Positions 51,412 to 59,839 of a DNA stretch of 64,000 bases are shown piece after piece. Each line of letters opens with the position of its first letter. The stretch's first letter is position 1. This DNA is from a bacterium (GTDB lineage Bacteria > Vulcanimicrobiota > Xenobia > Xenobiales > JADMJV01): positions 41,055 to 105,054 of the forward strand of contig JADMJV010000075.1 of the NCBI GenBank assembly GCA_018780265.1. The letters run 5' to 3'. The position numbers and the translations under genes are program-made. Under the pieces are notes generated by a model, which saw only the letters and a list, made by a program, of their open reading frames with translations, ran no database searches and was not told the DNA's origin.

Positions 51412-51888
51412 ATGAAGAGGATAATCCTGATAGGCATCGCTTTGAGTTCCATACTCAGCGCTGCTCCGCCAACTTCGACGACAGCCCCCGTGAGCATAAC
51501 CGACTGCTACCTCCTTCCCGACGCGACTCGTCCCACGGTGAGAGCCACTCCGGGTTTGGCTGGAGGGAGCGGGGGCGGAATTTGGCGAGGGGCGATCACG
51601 CTTCGCAACGAGACAAATCAAGAACTCCATCTGAAGGGCGCGGTAGTCCACGTGTTGGATGGCTACGGGAAACCGCTCTTCGATATCGCCCCCCAATGCA
51701 CGGCCCGCGTAGCCTGTAGAAGTGTCACCATCTTTCCGTTGCGCGCCGACTATCTCGGTGGGGTGTCGGTTTTTACGTTTAGCTGCGACGTCACGGTGGT
51801 CGGGCCCGATGGGCAGGATCAACGGGTAAAGTTGCCTCCGTTGGACCCGGCGTCCTCGGGTAAACCTAACAAAGTGCCGGGCTACTAA
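51412..51888 (+). CDS. Small secreted beta-rich protein
   Basis: ATG 51,412 (GTG 51,409 also in frame) begins a signal peptide (KRIILIGIALSSILSAA). The mature part is beta-rich (GAITLRNETNQELHLKGAVVHVLDGYGKPLFDIAPQ) and ends FTFSCDVTVVGPDGQDQRVKLPPLDP. That ending resembles the end of the convergent 52,052-52,495 product, suggesting paralogy. Stop lies 2 bases before the TTA that flanks the MITE. Confidence 0.55.
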   Translation: MKRIILIGIALSSILSAAPPTSTTAPVSITDCYLLPDATRPTVRATPGLAGGSGGGIWRGAITLRNETNQELHLKGAVVHVLDGYGKPLFDIAPQCTARVACRSVTIFPLRADYLGGVSVFTFSCDVTVVGPDGQDQRVKLPPLDPASSGKPNKVPGY

Positions 51889-51893
51889 TCTTA

Positions 51894-52051
51894 GGGCCCG
51901 TCCCACTATACGTTGGTTACTCCGGCCGTCGAGGCGCCCCTCCAGCAAGGAGCGGCGAGGGCGAATATCGGGTCATATTTAACCGAGACGTGACGCCGCT
52001 GGCGGGGATGGATCGAAGGCCCGAGTGTCTATGTTATTTTGGGACGGGCCC
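51894..52051. mobile_element. IS5-type MITE, 158 bp
   Basis: Terminal inverted repeats GGGCCCGTCCCA are perfect over 12 bases at both ends. The element is flanked by direct repeats TTA (51,891-51,893 and 52,052-52,054), fitting the T-N-A target duplication of the ISL2/IS1031 group of IS5. No open reading frame inside. It sits exactly between two convergent genes, and the right TTA supplies the stop codon (TAA on the minus strand) of the 52,052-52,495 gene. Confidence 0.7.
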
Positions 52052-52495
52052 TTAGGGTGGAGGCGCCAGGGTAGGCAGGATTTGAACTCTTACCGAGGAG
52101 CCAGAAGGGTCGATATTACAGCAACTGAATTGTCCCACGCTCGAGCGAAATTCGTCGGCACTGCGGTAGGGAGTCTCCACCGAGAGACAGGTTTTGCTTT
52201 GAGGCTGAAGCACCGGGACCGGGGCCGTGAGGACCAGGGGGTCATCCATGGAGTTGCCCTCTCGGCTTGGCTTGCGGCCTTTGGGAACCAGGCGAACTTG
52301 CAGGACCATTTCCTTAGAAGGATCGCGGCCGTCATTTTGCACTACCACTTCCACCACAATATACGGACTGCTGTTGTAGCTGCCATTGGCCAGCTTGGCC
52401 TTGGCCGAAACGGCCGTTGACTGAACTATCCTCGTTTTGGAGTCAGCCCAGGCCCAGGCAGTGGTGAGTAAAGCGCAGAGAATCAATTTCTTCAC
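52052..52495 (-). CDS. Small secreted protein, paralogue of the convergent neighbour
   Basis: 147 residues with a signal peptide (KKLILCALLTTAWAWA). Beta-rich, with VVVQNDGRDPSKEMVLQVRLVPKGRKPS and a C-terminal GQFSCCNIDPSGSSVRVQILPTLAPPP that resembles the end of the 51,412 product. The stop codon lies in the target duplication of the MITE, so the natural C terminus may have been changed by the insertion. Confidence 0.6.
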   Translation of the reverse strand: MKKLILCALLTTAWAWADSKTRIVQSTAVSAKAKLANGSYNSSPYIVVEVVVQNDGRDPSKEMVLQVRLVPKGRKPSREGNSMDDPLVLTAPVPVLQPQSKTCLSVETPYRSADEFRSSVGQFSCCNIDPSGSSVRVQILPTLAPPP

Positions 52496-52628
52496 CGGGC
52501 TTGATTCGATACTTCGATCAGGCGGCCTCCCTTGGCACTAAAGGTAACAAAAAGGACAAGGATTGTTAACTTCTCGTTTAGAATTTAACGCTGAACCAAC
52601 GACAGTTTTGTGTGATAACTTGTAGAAG

Positions 52629-53813
52629 ATGATTAACACCGGCCAAAATACTTTACGGTTTCTGCAGGCTCAGAGCTACCCTCTGGCCCATAAGCCCGCT
52701 GTTGTCCCGGAAAAGACGCCTCTAACGGAGGCCAAAGACGCGGTGCAGTTGAGCAACTCGGTGCCGTTGCCCACCCTGACGGAGACCAGGCCTCAAGCCG
52801 AAGGGCCCAAGATCAAGGAAGCCACCGGCGACATGGCCTTGATGCTTGAGTCAATGGAGCGGGCCCAAGAGCGGTCCCAGCAGGCCGGCGACGATTTGCT
52901 CAAAGGTGTGCAGTTGGACTTGGTGGCTCAGCGCGGTTCCGGCAACAGTCCCATTGCCGTTTTAGATTGGGGCTCGGCCCCCAACCCGGAACACAGCCCG
53001 CATATCGACGGTTTTCTGGCCACTCTGGTCCAGATTGAACAAGACAAGCAAGCCGCGATAGAAAAGGAGAAGGTCCAGCCTGAGCCCAATCACGGTCTTT
53101 TGGGCGGTCACCTGAGCATCGAGGGAGGCGAGCACATAGCCCACGAATTGGTGAACGTGAAAACCCACGCAGTCAGCGCAGCCGTGGACGCCAAAGCCCA
53201 CATCGCCACTCAAGTGGTCAGCGACGCTGCGGACGCCGCCGTATCGCAAGGCAGCCACGTCGTAAAGAAAGCCGCCGCCCATCATGCCGAAACGGGTGAA
53301 GCAGCTGGTCACGCCATGAGCGGCTTTGTGACAGGCCTCACCGGCGCCCTGGCTGGTGCCTCGGGAATTCTGGGCATCGTCATGCTGGCGGTAGGAATTG
53401 GGGACATCAAGCACGGTGCCAAGCACGGCGATAAAGAGCATGTGGTCGAAGGCATCAACCACGTAGTGGTTGGCACTCGCTCGCTGGCAGCCGGCACCAG
53501 TATGGCCGGTCATATTCTCCACGGCAGCGAAATCCTGACCAGTGTGGCTGGCATCGCCAAGACCGCCTTGTTGCCCCTGGGCGTGGCTCACGGCGCCATC
53601 GACGCCGGTCTGGGCGCCAAACAAGTCTATGACGGCATCAAGGCTAAAGATGCCGGCAAGGTTACCAAGGGCAGTCTCGGTGTCGGTCTGGGCTTGTCGC
53701 TGATAGCCGCCGCCGCGGGTGGCGGAGTGCCCGCGCTGGTGGCCGCCGGCGTCTTCCTCACCGGAAAAATCGCCCACGGCATCCACCAGCGCCGTGCCGA
53801 CGCCGAGCATTAA
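52629..53813 (+). CDS. Hypothetical Ala/Gly/His-rich protein
   Basis: 394 residues. The first 160 are polar and helical without a signal peptide. Residues about 165-230 are a His/Ala-rich helix (HAVSAAVDAKAHIATQVVSDAADAAVSQGSHVVKKAAAHH). From about 235 several glycine-rich hydrophobic stretches follow (FVTGLTGALAGASGILGIVMLAVGIG, LGVGLGLSLIAAAAGGGVPALVAAGVFLTG), like membrane-inserting hairpins of secreted effectors. Function not recognised. Confidence 0.6.
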   Translation: MINTGQNTLRFLQAQSYPLAHKPAVVPEKTPLTEAKDAVQLSNSVPLPTLTETRPQAEGPKIKEATGDMALMLESMERAQERSQQAGDDLLKGVQLDLVAQRGSGNSPIAVLDWGSAPNPEHSPHIDGFLATLVQIEQDKQAAIEKEKVQPEPNHGLLGGHLSIEGGEHIAHELVNVKTHAVSAAVDAKAHIATQVVSDAADAAVSQGSHVVKKAAAHHAETGEAAGHAMSGFVTGLTGALAGASGILGIVMLAVGIGDIKHGAKHGDKEHVVEGINHVVVGTRSLAAGTSMAGHILHGSEILTSVAGIAKTALLPLGVAHGAIDAGLGAKQVYDGIKAKDAGKVTKGSLGVGLGLSLIAAAAGGGVPALVAAGVFLTGKIAHGIHQRRADAEH

Positions 53814-53907
53814 TTCAGGCGATGATACACTTCGGCAATTTTTCTTCATACGAAGAAACTTCTTGCGGAACAAAGGAGTCCAGTCGGCCCGCAGCTAAAA
53901 TCCGCCC

Positions 53908-55890
53908 ATGGCAACCAGACGTGAATTCTTAAAAACTGCATCCGGCGTCGTGGCCGGTGCCGCAGTCACCGGCTGTGGCAGCACTAATTCTACCAACACG
54001 AACCCTTTGACCAATGGGGGAGAGCAGGCCTCGGCCCGCCCCAGCCACCCCAATATCTTGCTGGTTTTGGTCGACGAAATGCGCCTCCCCCCTCCCGGCT
54101 ATGGACCCACCGAGGGCGAGGTCCCCGATGTCAAAGAGATTCTTTCTTTTGCTACCGCTCTCTCGCAAGGCAATTCCTTTGCCCGCTTCTTTCCCGGATT
54201 GCTGCGGCTGCGCAAGAATGCCGCTGTCCTGCGCAAGCATTACATTGCCGCCGCCGCTTGCTCGCCCAGTCGCACCACCTTCCTCACCGGACAGTATCCG
54301 TCGCTGCACGGGGTTACTCAGGTGACCGGCACCTTTAGCGTGGCCGATGAAGTGAAATACCTCGATGCCGACGGGGTACCCACCGCTGGCGATTGGTTTA
54401 GGGCCGCTGGCTACGACAGTTACTATTTTGGCAAATGGCATGTTTCCAATACCTCTCAGGAAACCGGAGTGACCAGTCTGGAGAACTGGGGATTCTCGGA
54501 CTACACTCCCAGCTACCCCGAACCCGACAGTTCCACCGTCAATCTGGGAACTTACCGGGACCCGGGCTTTGCCGACATCATTCAGAATTTCTTCGAAACC
54601 AAAGCCAACAGTGAAAAACCCTGGTTTGCCGTGGCCTCTTTCCTCAACCCTCACGACATCGGTGCCTACCCGGCGCCTTTCTTTGGACCGAGCTCTACGG
54701 TCAACCCGGGCGACACTTTTATCACAGGAGGCCTGGTCGATCGCAACACTCCACCCACCTTGCCCGCAAAAGATGTTATCAGCTTTCCCAGCGCCCCGCA
54801 GATCGACGGTCAGCGGGTCACCTTAAATCTCAACCCTGATGGCTTTCCCGGCAACTGTTTCAACCTGCCTCCCACCTACAAAGAAGACCTGTCCACCAAG
54901 CCCGAGTGCCACTTTGACTCCTCCTACAAGATGTCTATGGCCCTGGCCTCGGCCATTCCCAGCGACCTCTTTCAAAACCAGTTCATCCCTTATCCCTTAC
55001 AAACACTGTCCTCTCCCATCCAGGAAAACTGGGCCAAGGCTTTTGGCGACTACTACATCTACTTGCAGTATTTGGTCGACGTCGAACTGAACCAGATTAT
55101 GCAGGCCTTTGATAAGGCCGGCCTGGACCAAAACACGGTGGTCATCTTCACCTCTGATCACGGGGCTTTGACGATGGGCCATGGCCTGATGATGCAGAAG
55201 TTCTTTAACGCCTACGAGGAGGCCATGAGGGTCCCGTTCGTGATTTCCAGTCCACTCGTCAATCCCGGCGACAAGCTGCTGGAATTTCACCAGGCTACCA
55301 GTCACGTGGATCTGCTCCCCACCATGTTAGGGTTGGCCGGTTTCACGGACAAGGAAATCGCCGACATCAAAGGTCGCATTACCGGGCATACCCAGGTTCG
55401 CGATCTGGTCGGCCTCAATCTGGTCCCCCTGCTGGTCACCGGCCAACCGCTCCCCAGTCCCGGCGGGCTCTTTACCACCTCCGACGATCCCACTCGCTTA
55501 CCCCCCAACGTCAGTCCCGCCGAAAAGCAAGCCAACTATGACTATTATTCTGGACGGGTGGGTCAACTGATCACCGCTGGAGTTCCCCTCTACAAGCAGG
55601 GAACCGACGCCGGCACCCGCGAGCCCAACACGGTTCACATGCTGTGCACCGGGATTTGGAAATTTGCCCGCTACATGGATGACAATGGAGTTCAACCGGA
55701 CCAATACGAATTCTATCACCTGCTCTCCGATCCCAACGAAGTCACCAACCTGGTCGACTTTCGCAGCGGTCAGTTGCGCCTCGGCGCTTCCGTCCCTGGC
55801 CTGACCCAACAACAATTGGCCGATGAGTTGCTACTCATTCAATCTCAACTGGCCCAACAGGAAAAGGCCCTGCTCCTAACCCCGGTCTGA
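53908..55890 (+). CDS. Sulfatase (arylsulfatase-type), Tat-exported lipoprotein
   Basis: 660 residues. The N terminus has a twin-arginine motif R-R-E-F-L-K and, after a short hydrophobic region, A-V-T-G-C, a possible lipobox. The sulfatase active site is A-C-S-P-S-R-T-T-F-L-T-G-Q-Y (C-x-P-S-R, the Cys converted to formylglycine) near residue 118. Metal residues appear in ILLVLVDEMR and IFTSDHGAL. No maturase (FGE or anSME) gene lies nearby. Substrate, sulfate ester or phosphonate, is unknown. Confidence 0.88.
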   Translation: MATRREFLKTASGVVAGAAVTGCGSTNSTNTNPLTNGGEQASARPSHPNILLVLVDEMRLPPPGYGPTEGEVPDVKEILSFATALSQGNSFARFFPGLLRLRKNAAVLRKHYIAAAACSPSRTTFLTGQYPSLHGVTQVTGTFSVADEVKYLDADGVPTAGDWFRAAGYDSYYFGKWHVSNTSQETGVTSLENWGFSDYTPSYPEPDSSTVNLGTYRDPGFADIIQNFFETKANSEKPWFAVASFLNPHDIGAYPAPFFGPSSTVNPGDTFITGGLVDRNTPPTLPAKDVISFPSAPQIDGQRVTLNLNPDGFPGNCFNLPPTYKEDLSTKPECHFDSSYKMSMALASAIPSDLFQNQFIPYPLQTLSSPIQENWAKAFGDYYIYLQYLVDVELNQIMQAFDKAGLDQNTVVIFTSDHGALTMGHGLMMQKFFNAYEEAMRVPFVISSPLVNPGDKLLEFHQATSHVDLLPTMLGLAGFTDKEIADIKGRITGHTQVRDLVGLNLVPLLVTGQPLPSPGGLFTTSDDPTRLPPNVSPAEKQANYDYYSGRVGQLITAGVPLYKQGTDAGTREPNTVHMLCTGIWKFARYMDDNGVQPDQYEFYHLLSDPNEVTNLVDFRSGQLRLGASVPGLTQQQLADELLLIQSQLAQQEKALLLTPV

Positions 55891-55897
55891 GAACCAA

Positions 55898-56647
55898 TCA
55901 GCCTCGGGGTATCGTGCCCACGCGGGCCGCGAAGACAATCTTTCCATCCGCTTCCCGTCGCCCCTGAAAGTGCCATTTGCCCTCGCCCAGGGGTCCGGCC
56001 TCCAGGCTGATGGTCTCGCCGGCGTGCATCTCGGCCTGGAAGTCCACTTCGTAGCTATCTATGCACTGTTGCTCGTGAGCCTGAGCCGGCACGGCGTCAA
56101 ACAGCCATTGGCCAATGCGAGTGTTGTTGACATGGGCGTGCATGTCCAGGTCGCTGGTGCTGATGGAGAAGCGCGCCAGAGGCAGTAGCCCGGGGCGCGG
56201 CAAAATCTTCACCGGGTCGTAGGGTCCTCGCTCGTCCCTGTAACAATCGCCTGTCTGCATGGGGGCTGGGGACGGGCGTCGATGAGTTTGCCCCAACATC
56301 AGGTAGAGGGCAGTGGCCTCGCAAAACAATTGCGGGCCGCTCCAAAACTGGAGATCACGCGTCACCATCAGGCCCTCCAGCGGTCGCAGCCAGGTGCGCA
56401 CGCGCACCTCAGCGCCCCATTTGGGCCACTGAGCGATGTACATTTTCTGACGAATTAGGGCCCAAATCAGGTCTTTCTCCAGCATGGCGGCATAGCCGTA
56501 CCCCAGCTGGTCAGCGTGCTCCCAGGCCGCTTCCTGGATCAGACTGAGCAAACCAAACAAGCTCAGTTCTTTGTGATAGTCCACCAGATAACTGGTGACG
56601 CGGTAGTGATCGGTCCACACGGCCTTCAAGTCCGGCCCGTTCGTCAA
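55898..56647 (-). CDS. Acyl-ACP thioesterase (FatA/FatB family)
   Basis: 249 residues with a double hotdog fold layout. N-terminal hotdog: YHKELSLFGLLSLIQEAAWEHADQLGYG and WALIRQKMYIAQWPKWGAEVRVRTW. C-terminal hotdog: the conserved D-L-D-M-H-A-H-V-N-N-T-R-I-G-Q-W, carrying the catalytic Asn/His region. Releases fatty acids from acyl carrier protein. Normal length for bacterial members. Convergent with the sulfatase gene, 7 bases apart. Confidence 0.88.
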   Translation of the reverse strand: MTNGPDLKAVWTDHYRVTSYLVDYHKELSLFGLLSLIQEAAWEHADQLGYGYAAMLEKDLIWALIRQKMYIAQWPKWGAEVRVRTWLRPLEGLMVTRDLQFWSGPQLFCEATALYLMLGQTHRRPSPAPMQTGDCYRDERGPYDPVKILPRPGLLPLARFSISTSDLDMHAHVNNTRIGQWLFDAVPAQAHEQQCIDSYEVDFQAEMHAGETISLEAGPLGEGKWHFQGRREADGKIVFAARVGTIPRG

Positions 56648-56840
56648 CCCCGCGCTGGCTTCCCCCCCTTTGCCAGCGGCTCAAATGTGACCGTTCTGTG
56701 AGGTCAAGAAACAACGTTCGGAAAGCGCCTCTCGCGACAGCTTGTTCACATTTTAGCAACAACCTTCGCCCAAGCCTGTTACATAATGAACTCAAGGAAG
56801 CCGCCGGCGAGTGAATAACCCCCAAGCGGACCTCTCCTAT

Positions 56841-56860
56841 GTGTGTGTGTGTGTGTGTGT
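56841..56860. repeat. (GT)10 microsatellite
   Basis: Ten GT units adjacent to the terminator at 56,861, between genes. A slippage-prone tract; it is not in a coding region, so phase variation of a protein is unlikely here. Confidence 0.85.
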
Positions 56861-56892
56861 AAAAGGGCCCCCTTAAGACCGGGGCCCTTTTT
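56861..56892. terminator. Bidirectional intrinsic terminator
   Basis: Arms AAAAGGGCCCC and GGGGCCCTTTT form an 11-bp hairpin around a 9-base loop, with T runs on both strands. It lies 28 bases beyond the stop of the leftward serine hydrolase gene. Confidence 0.85.
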
Positions 56893-56919
56893 GTTTTCGG
56901 TCAGTCCCGGGCCCCGGAC

Positions 56920-58281
56920 TTACTCCCGCCCGACCAGCACTTGCTCAAAGAGATTCTCGGATGTCACAAATAGCGTCACTCGCAGAGTTGCCTCGGCCAA
57001 GCGGGCCCGGTAGACGCGAAAAATCATGCCCCCGCGCGATGACTCGGAAAGTTGGGTCAGTTCTTTCAGGGCTCCCAGCGGTCCCAAACTGGAGGCGCAC
57101 TCCGCCAGGGCCTCGGCGCTGTAGTAGTGGTTGAGATTGTCCGTGAACATGGAGCGGTCCACGCGACCCTGCTGCAGGCCCTGCAAGATGGTCCGCACCC
57201 GGTCGTCCTCTCCAAAGGGGAAGAGCACCTCGAGTACCTTCGAGGCGATCTGGCCGGGGGCGTCGGTGGCATCGAGATTGGTAAATACGGAAATGGCCGC
57301 CCTATCGTCCGGGTAAACGGAATTGACGGCCGTAAACCCGGAAATTTCTCCCCCGTGGCTGATCTGGCGCCGCCCCCGCACTGTATTGATGCTCACCCCC
57401 AGTCCGTAGCGCGTGCCTGAACCGTTGGCCAGCAGTGTTTCCCTTTCCAGCTCCCGGTACGACGATGGCTTGAGTAGAGTCTGATCGATCATCGATTGGT
57501 TCCAGCGGGCCAGGTCCGATGCCGTCATGGCCAGACTGCCGATGGCAAAGAGCCAGCCGGCCCCTTCTTTGGGAGCTGGCTGCGGTCTGGACAGAGCGAA
57601 ACAGCGGTAGCCACCCGGCTCACTCAGCGGCAATGGCTGGCCGTCAACGTCCACCACACTTTCCATGTGAAGAGGCTGAAAGATACGCTGTCTCAAAAAC
57701 TCGAAGAAAGGGACCCCGCTTTCCTGCTCTACGATCCGACCGGCGATCGTGTAGTTGGTGTTGCTGTATTGCCAGCGGGTCCCCGGCTCAAAATCCAGCG
57801 ACCGACGTCCCCAAGTCTCTACGATGTTGGTTGCCGGTTCTAGCATGCAGGGCATGGCGTAGTCCTGAGGCCAAAAGTCCGAGTAGCCCGCCGTCATCGA
57901 CAACAACTGACGCACACTGACCTGATCGGAGCGAACCAGTTGGGGAAACCAGCGAAAAACTTTGTCGTCCAGCGAAAGTCGGCCTTCCTCCACCAGCAGC
58001 AACACGGCCGCGGCCGTGAACTGCTTGCTGATGGAGCCGATGCAGTAGCGCATTTCGGGGGTGGCCGCCCGCTGCGGCTGCAGTTGGGCCCAACCGGCAG
58101 CCTTGCGATAGACCGTGCGCCCGTCGCGCACCACCACTACCGAGGCGCTGGGCGAACCCGACTTCCGCAGCACCTCGGCCACCGTCTTGTCCACCTGACT
58201 CCAGTCCTGCGCCCAGGCGGCACGGGAAGCCAGGGTGACAAAGTAGCACAGGAACATTTTTGAGGCCAGCCGTCGAAACAT
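56920..58281 (-). CDS. Serine hydrolase of the beta-lactamase/PBP family, secreted
   Basis: 453 residues with a signal peptide (SKMFLCYFVTLASRAAWA). Class C-like motifs: S-I-S-K (S-x-x-K, nucleophile near 83), Y-S-N (Y-x-N near 170) and H-G-G (near 325, in place of KTG). Matches the broad serine-hydrolase/esterase group rather than a true resistance beta-lactamase. A C-terminal domain of about 85 residues follows the catalytic part. Substrate unknown. Confidence 0.88.
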   Translation of the reverse strand: MFRRLASKMFLCYFVTLASRAAWAQDWSQVDKTVAEVLRKSGSPSASVVVVRDGRTVYRKAAGWAQLQPQRAATPEMRYCIGSISKQFTAAAVLLLVEEGRLSLDDKVFRWFPQLVRSDQVSVRQLLSMTAGYSDFWPQDYAMPCMLEPATNIVETWGRRSLDFEPGTRWQYSNTNYTIAGRIVEQESGVPFFEFLRQRIFQPLHMESVVDVDGQPLPLSEPGGYRCFALSRPQPAPKEGAGWLFAIGSLAMTASDLARWNQSMIDQTLLKPSSYRELERETLLANGSGTRYGLGVSINTVRGRRQISHGGEISGFTAVNSVYPDDRAAISVFTNLDATDAPGQIASKVLEVLFPFGEDDRVRTILQGLQQGRVDRSMFTDNLNHYYSAEALAECASSLGPLGALKELTQLSESSRGGMIFRVYRARLAEATLRVTLFVTSENLFEQVLVGRE

Positions 58282-58328
58282 CCGTCCATCCTATCTGTAG
58301 CCAGGCGATTTTCAGGATAATTTCGTGC

Positions 58329-59282
58329 ATGCCAACTAGGATAGCCTCTACGATGTGCCAAAATCTTTGTATCCACTCCCACTCTCCTTCTCGGGGCAAA
58401 CTCCCCCCCAAACCATCGCGGCCGCCCAGCCGAGCGGCCGAGGGCGCACCGGATTATCAGGATTTGTTGCACAAAAGTGTGGCCGCCCGCGAAACCGCCT
58501 ACGCTCCCAACTCCAACTTCAAAGTAGGGGCAGCCCTGCTCGCCCGCGATGGCACCGTCTATACCGGTTCCAATAAAGAACTCACCATCAACGCTGACCA
58601 CGCCGAGCAGAGCGCCATTCACAAAGCTCTGATCGACGGCCAGCAGCCTCAGGATCTGGTGGCCATCGCTATCTTCGGAGTCCGCGGAGAGGTGGCCGAC
58701 GCATCCTTCGAGTCTCGTACCCCGGCCTGTGGAAATTGCCGACAGGCTCTCTACGACCTTAATCCCGAGATTGTCCTGGTGGGTTCGCAAGGCAAAGACC
58801 AGGTTCAGGTCAGCAAACTGGCCGACGAACTTCCCGGCGCCTATCATCGCCAGCGCCTGCTACCTTCGCCGCCCCGGGCAACCGGACACGCCGACCCGCT
58901 CATCGCGGGCGCCCTGGAGGCTCGCTCTCACTCGTATGTTCCGCGTTCTGGCTTTCCGGTGGGGGCCGCGGTGGAGACCGACAAGGGCGTCTTTTTGGGG
59001 GCCCAGACCGAGGTGTCCTCCTACGCCAGCCAGGCTGCCAGGATGGCCTTAGGCGCCGCCCTCGAAGCGGGCTCAACCCACATTTTGAGACTGGCCATCA
59101 TAGGTGGCACCCAGGAATCCAAAATGGAGCGTCCCAAAGACCTCCCCTTTGATAGCTTTGAGGCCCTCTACGAACTGGCCCCCGAGGCCAGGGTCGTGCT
59201 CCCCAATCAGCAAGGTCTGCTGGAAGAGTACTCTGCCCAACAATTCCCTCGTTTCAACGAAGGTCAGGGAAAACGGGTCTAA
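58329..59282 (+). CDS. cdd: Two-domain cytidine deaminase
   Basis: 317 residues. The N-terminal domain has the zinc site H-A-E (HAEQSAIHKAL) and P-A-C-G-N-C, plus N-S-N-F-K-V-G-A-A-L. The C-terminal domain repeats the fold (YVPRSGFPVGAAVETDKG ... ASQAARMALGAAL) but lacks the H-A-E and P-C-x-x-C residues, as in the inactive half of E. coli-type Cdd. It deaminates cytidine and deoxycytidine for salvage. ATG 58,329 is chosen; about 40 residues precede the domain. Confidence 0.85.
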   Translation: MPTRIASTMCQNLCIHSHSPSRGKLPPKPSRPPSRAAEGAPDYQDLLHKSVAARETAYAPNSNFKVGAALLARDGTVYTGSNKELTINADHAEQSAIHKALIDGQQPQDLVAIAIFGVRGEVADASFESRTPACGNCRQALYDLNPEIVLVGSQGKDQVQVSKLADELPGAYHRQRLLPSPPRATGHADPLIAGALEARSHSYVPRSGFPVGAAVETDKGVFLGAQTEVSSYASQAARMALGAALEAGSTHILRLAIIGGTQESKMERPKDLPFDSFEALYELAPEARVVLPNQQGLLEEYSAQQFPRFNEGQGKRV

Positions 59283-59287
59283 AGTCC

Positions 59288-59839
59288 CTACACCATTTCG
59301 CTGAGTAGCTCCGGGCGAGGGTTGGCGATGACCACTTTGTTGACCAGCAATCCCTTGGCCCCCACCACAGCGGCTCCTGCCTCCACGGCTGTCTGCACCG
59401 AGGCTACGTCTCCAGTGACCGTAAAAAAGGCTTTGCCGCCCATGGCCATGGCCAGACGCACTTCCAGCAGTTCTACGCAGGCTGACTTGGCGGCCGCGTC
59501 GGCCGCTTCGATCAGCGAGGCCACCGAGAATGACTCCACAATGCCCAGAGCCTCCAGGCGGGCGCCGCGATGGTTGCCACTCAGAGCTGGGAAAACGCTC
59601 TCATGAACATTGGGGATGACGAAGCTGTCGATGACCGAGAAATCGCCGGCCTCCAGGCCTGCTCCCACGGCAGCCTGCACGGCCGCCACGTCACCGCCTA
59701 CCAACACCATGTATTTGCCCGAGCAGATGGTGCGAGCCAGCATCAGTTCCACGTCGGCCGCCTTCAGCATGGCATCTGTAACCAGAAATCCGCCCGCGAT
59801 GCTGCTCAGCTCGATCAATCCTAAACAGTTTTTAGCCAC
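59288..59839 (-). CDS. PduT-like tandem BMC-domain shell protein
   Basis: 183 residues with two BMC domains (about 4-88 and 95-180). Each has the shell-protein pattern (LGLIELSSIAGGFLVTDAMLKAADVELMLARTICSGKYMVLVGGDVAAVQAAV and LGIVESFSVASLIEAADAAAKSACVELLEVRLAMAMGGKAFFTVTGDVASVQTAV). Tandem BMC proteins form trimers that tile microcompartment facets; PduT carries an Fe-S centre in its pore and partners PduS. GTG 59,839 with GGGAG upstream is chosen. It overlaps the upstream PduS-like gene by 8 bases, so the two are one operon. Confidence 0.85.
   Translation of the reverse strand: MAKNCLGLIELSSIAGGFLVTDAMLKAADVELMLARTICSGKYMVLVGGDVAAVQAAVGAGLEAGDFSVIDSFVIPNVHESVFPALSGNHRGARLEALGIVESFSVASLIEAADAAAKSACVELLEVRLAMAMGGKAFFTVTGDVASVQTAVEAGAAVVGAKGLLVNKVVIANPRPELLSEMV

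Noticed and set aside
52962..53873. 303-codon frame on the minus strand
   Set aside because: Antisense of the 52,629-53,813 gene; no ribosome site and no domain pattern.
56841..56860. Phase-variable GT tract
   Set aside because: Lies between a terminator and intergenic sequence, outside any coding frame or recognisable promoter.
56920..58281. Antibiotic-resistance beta-lactamase
   Set aside because: It has SxxK and YxN but HGG instead of KTG, plus a C-terminal extension, as in general serine hydrolases.
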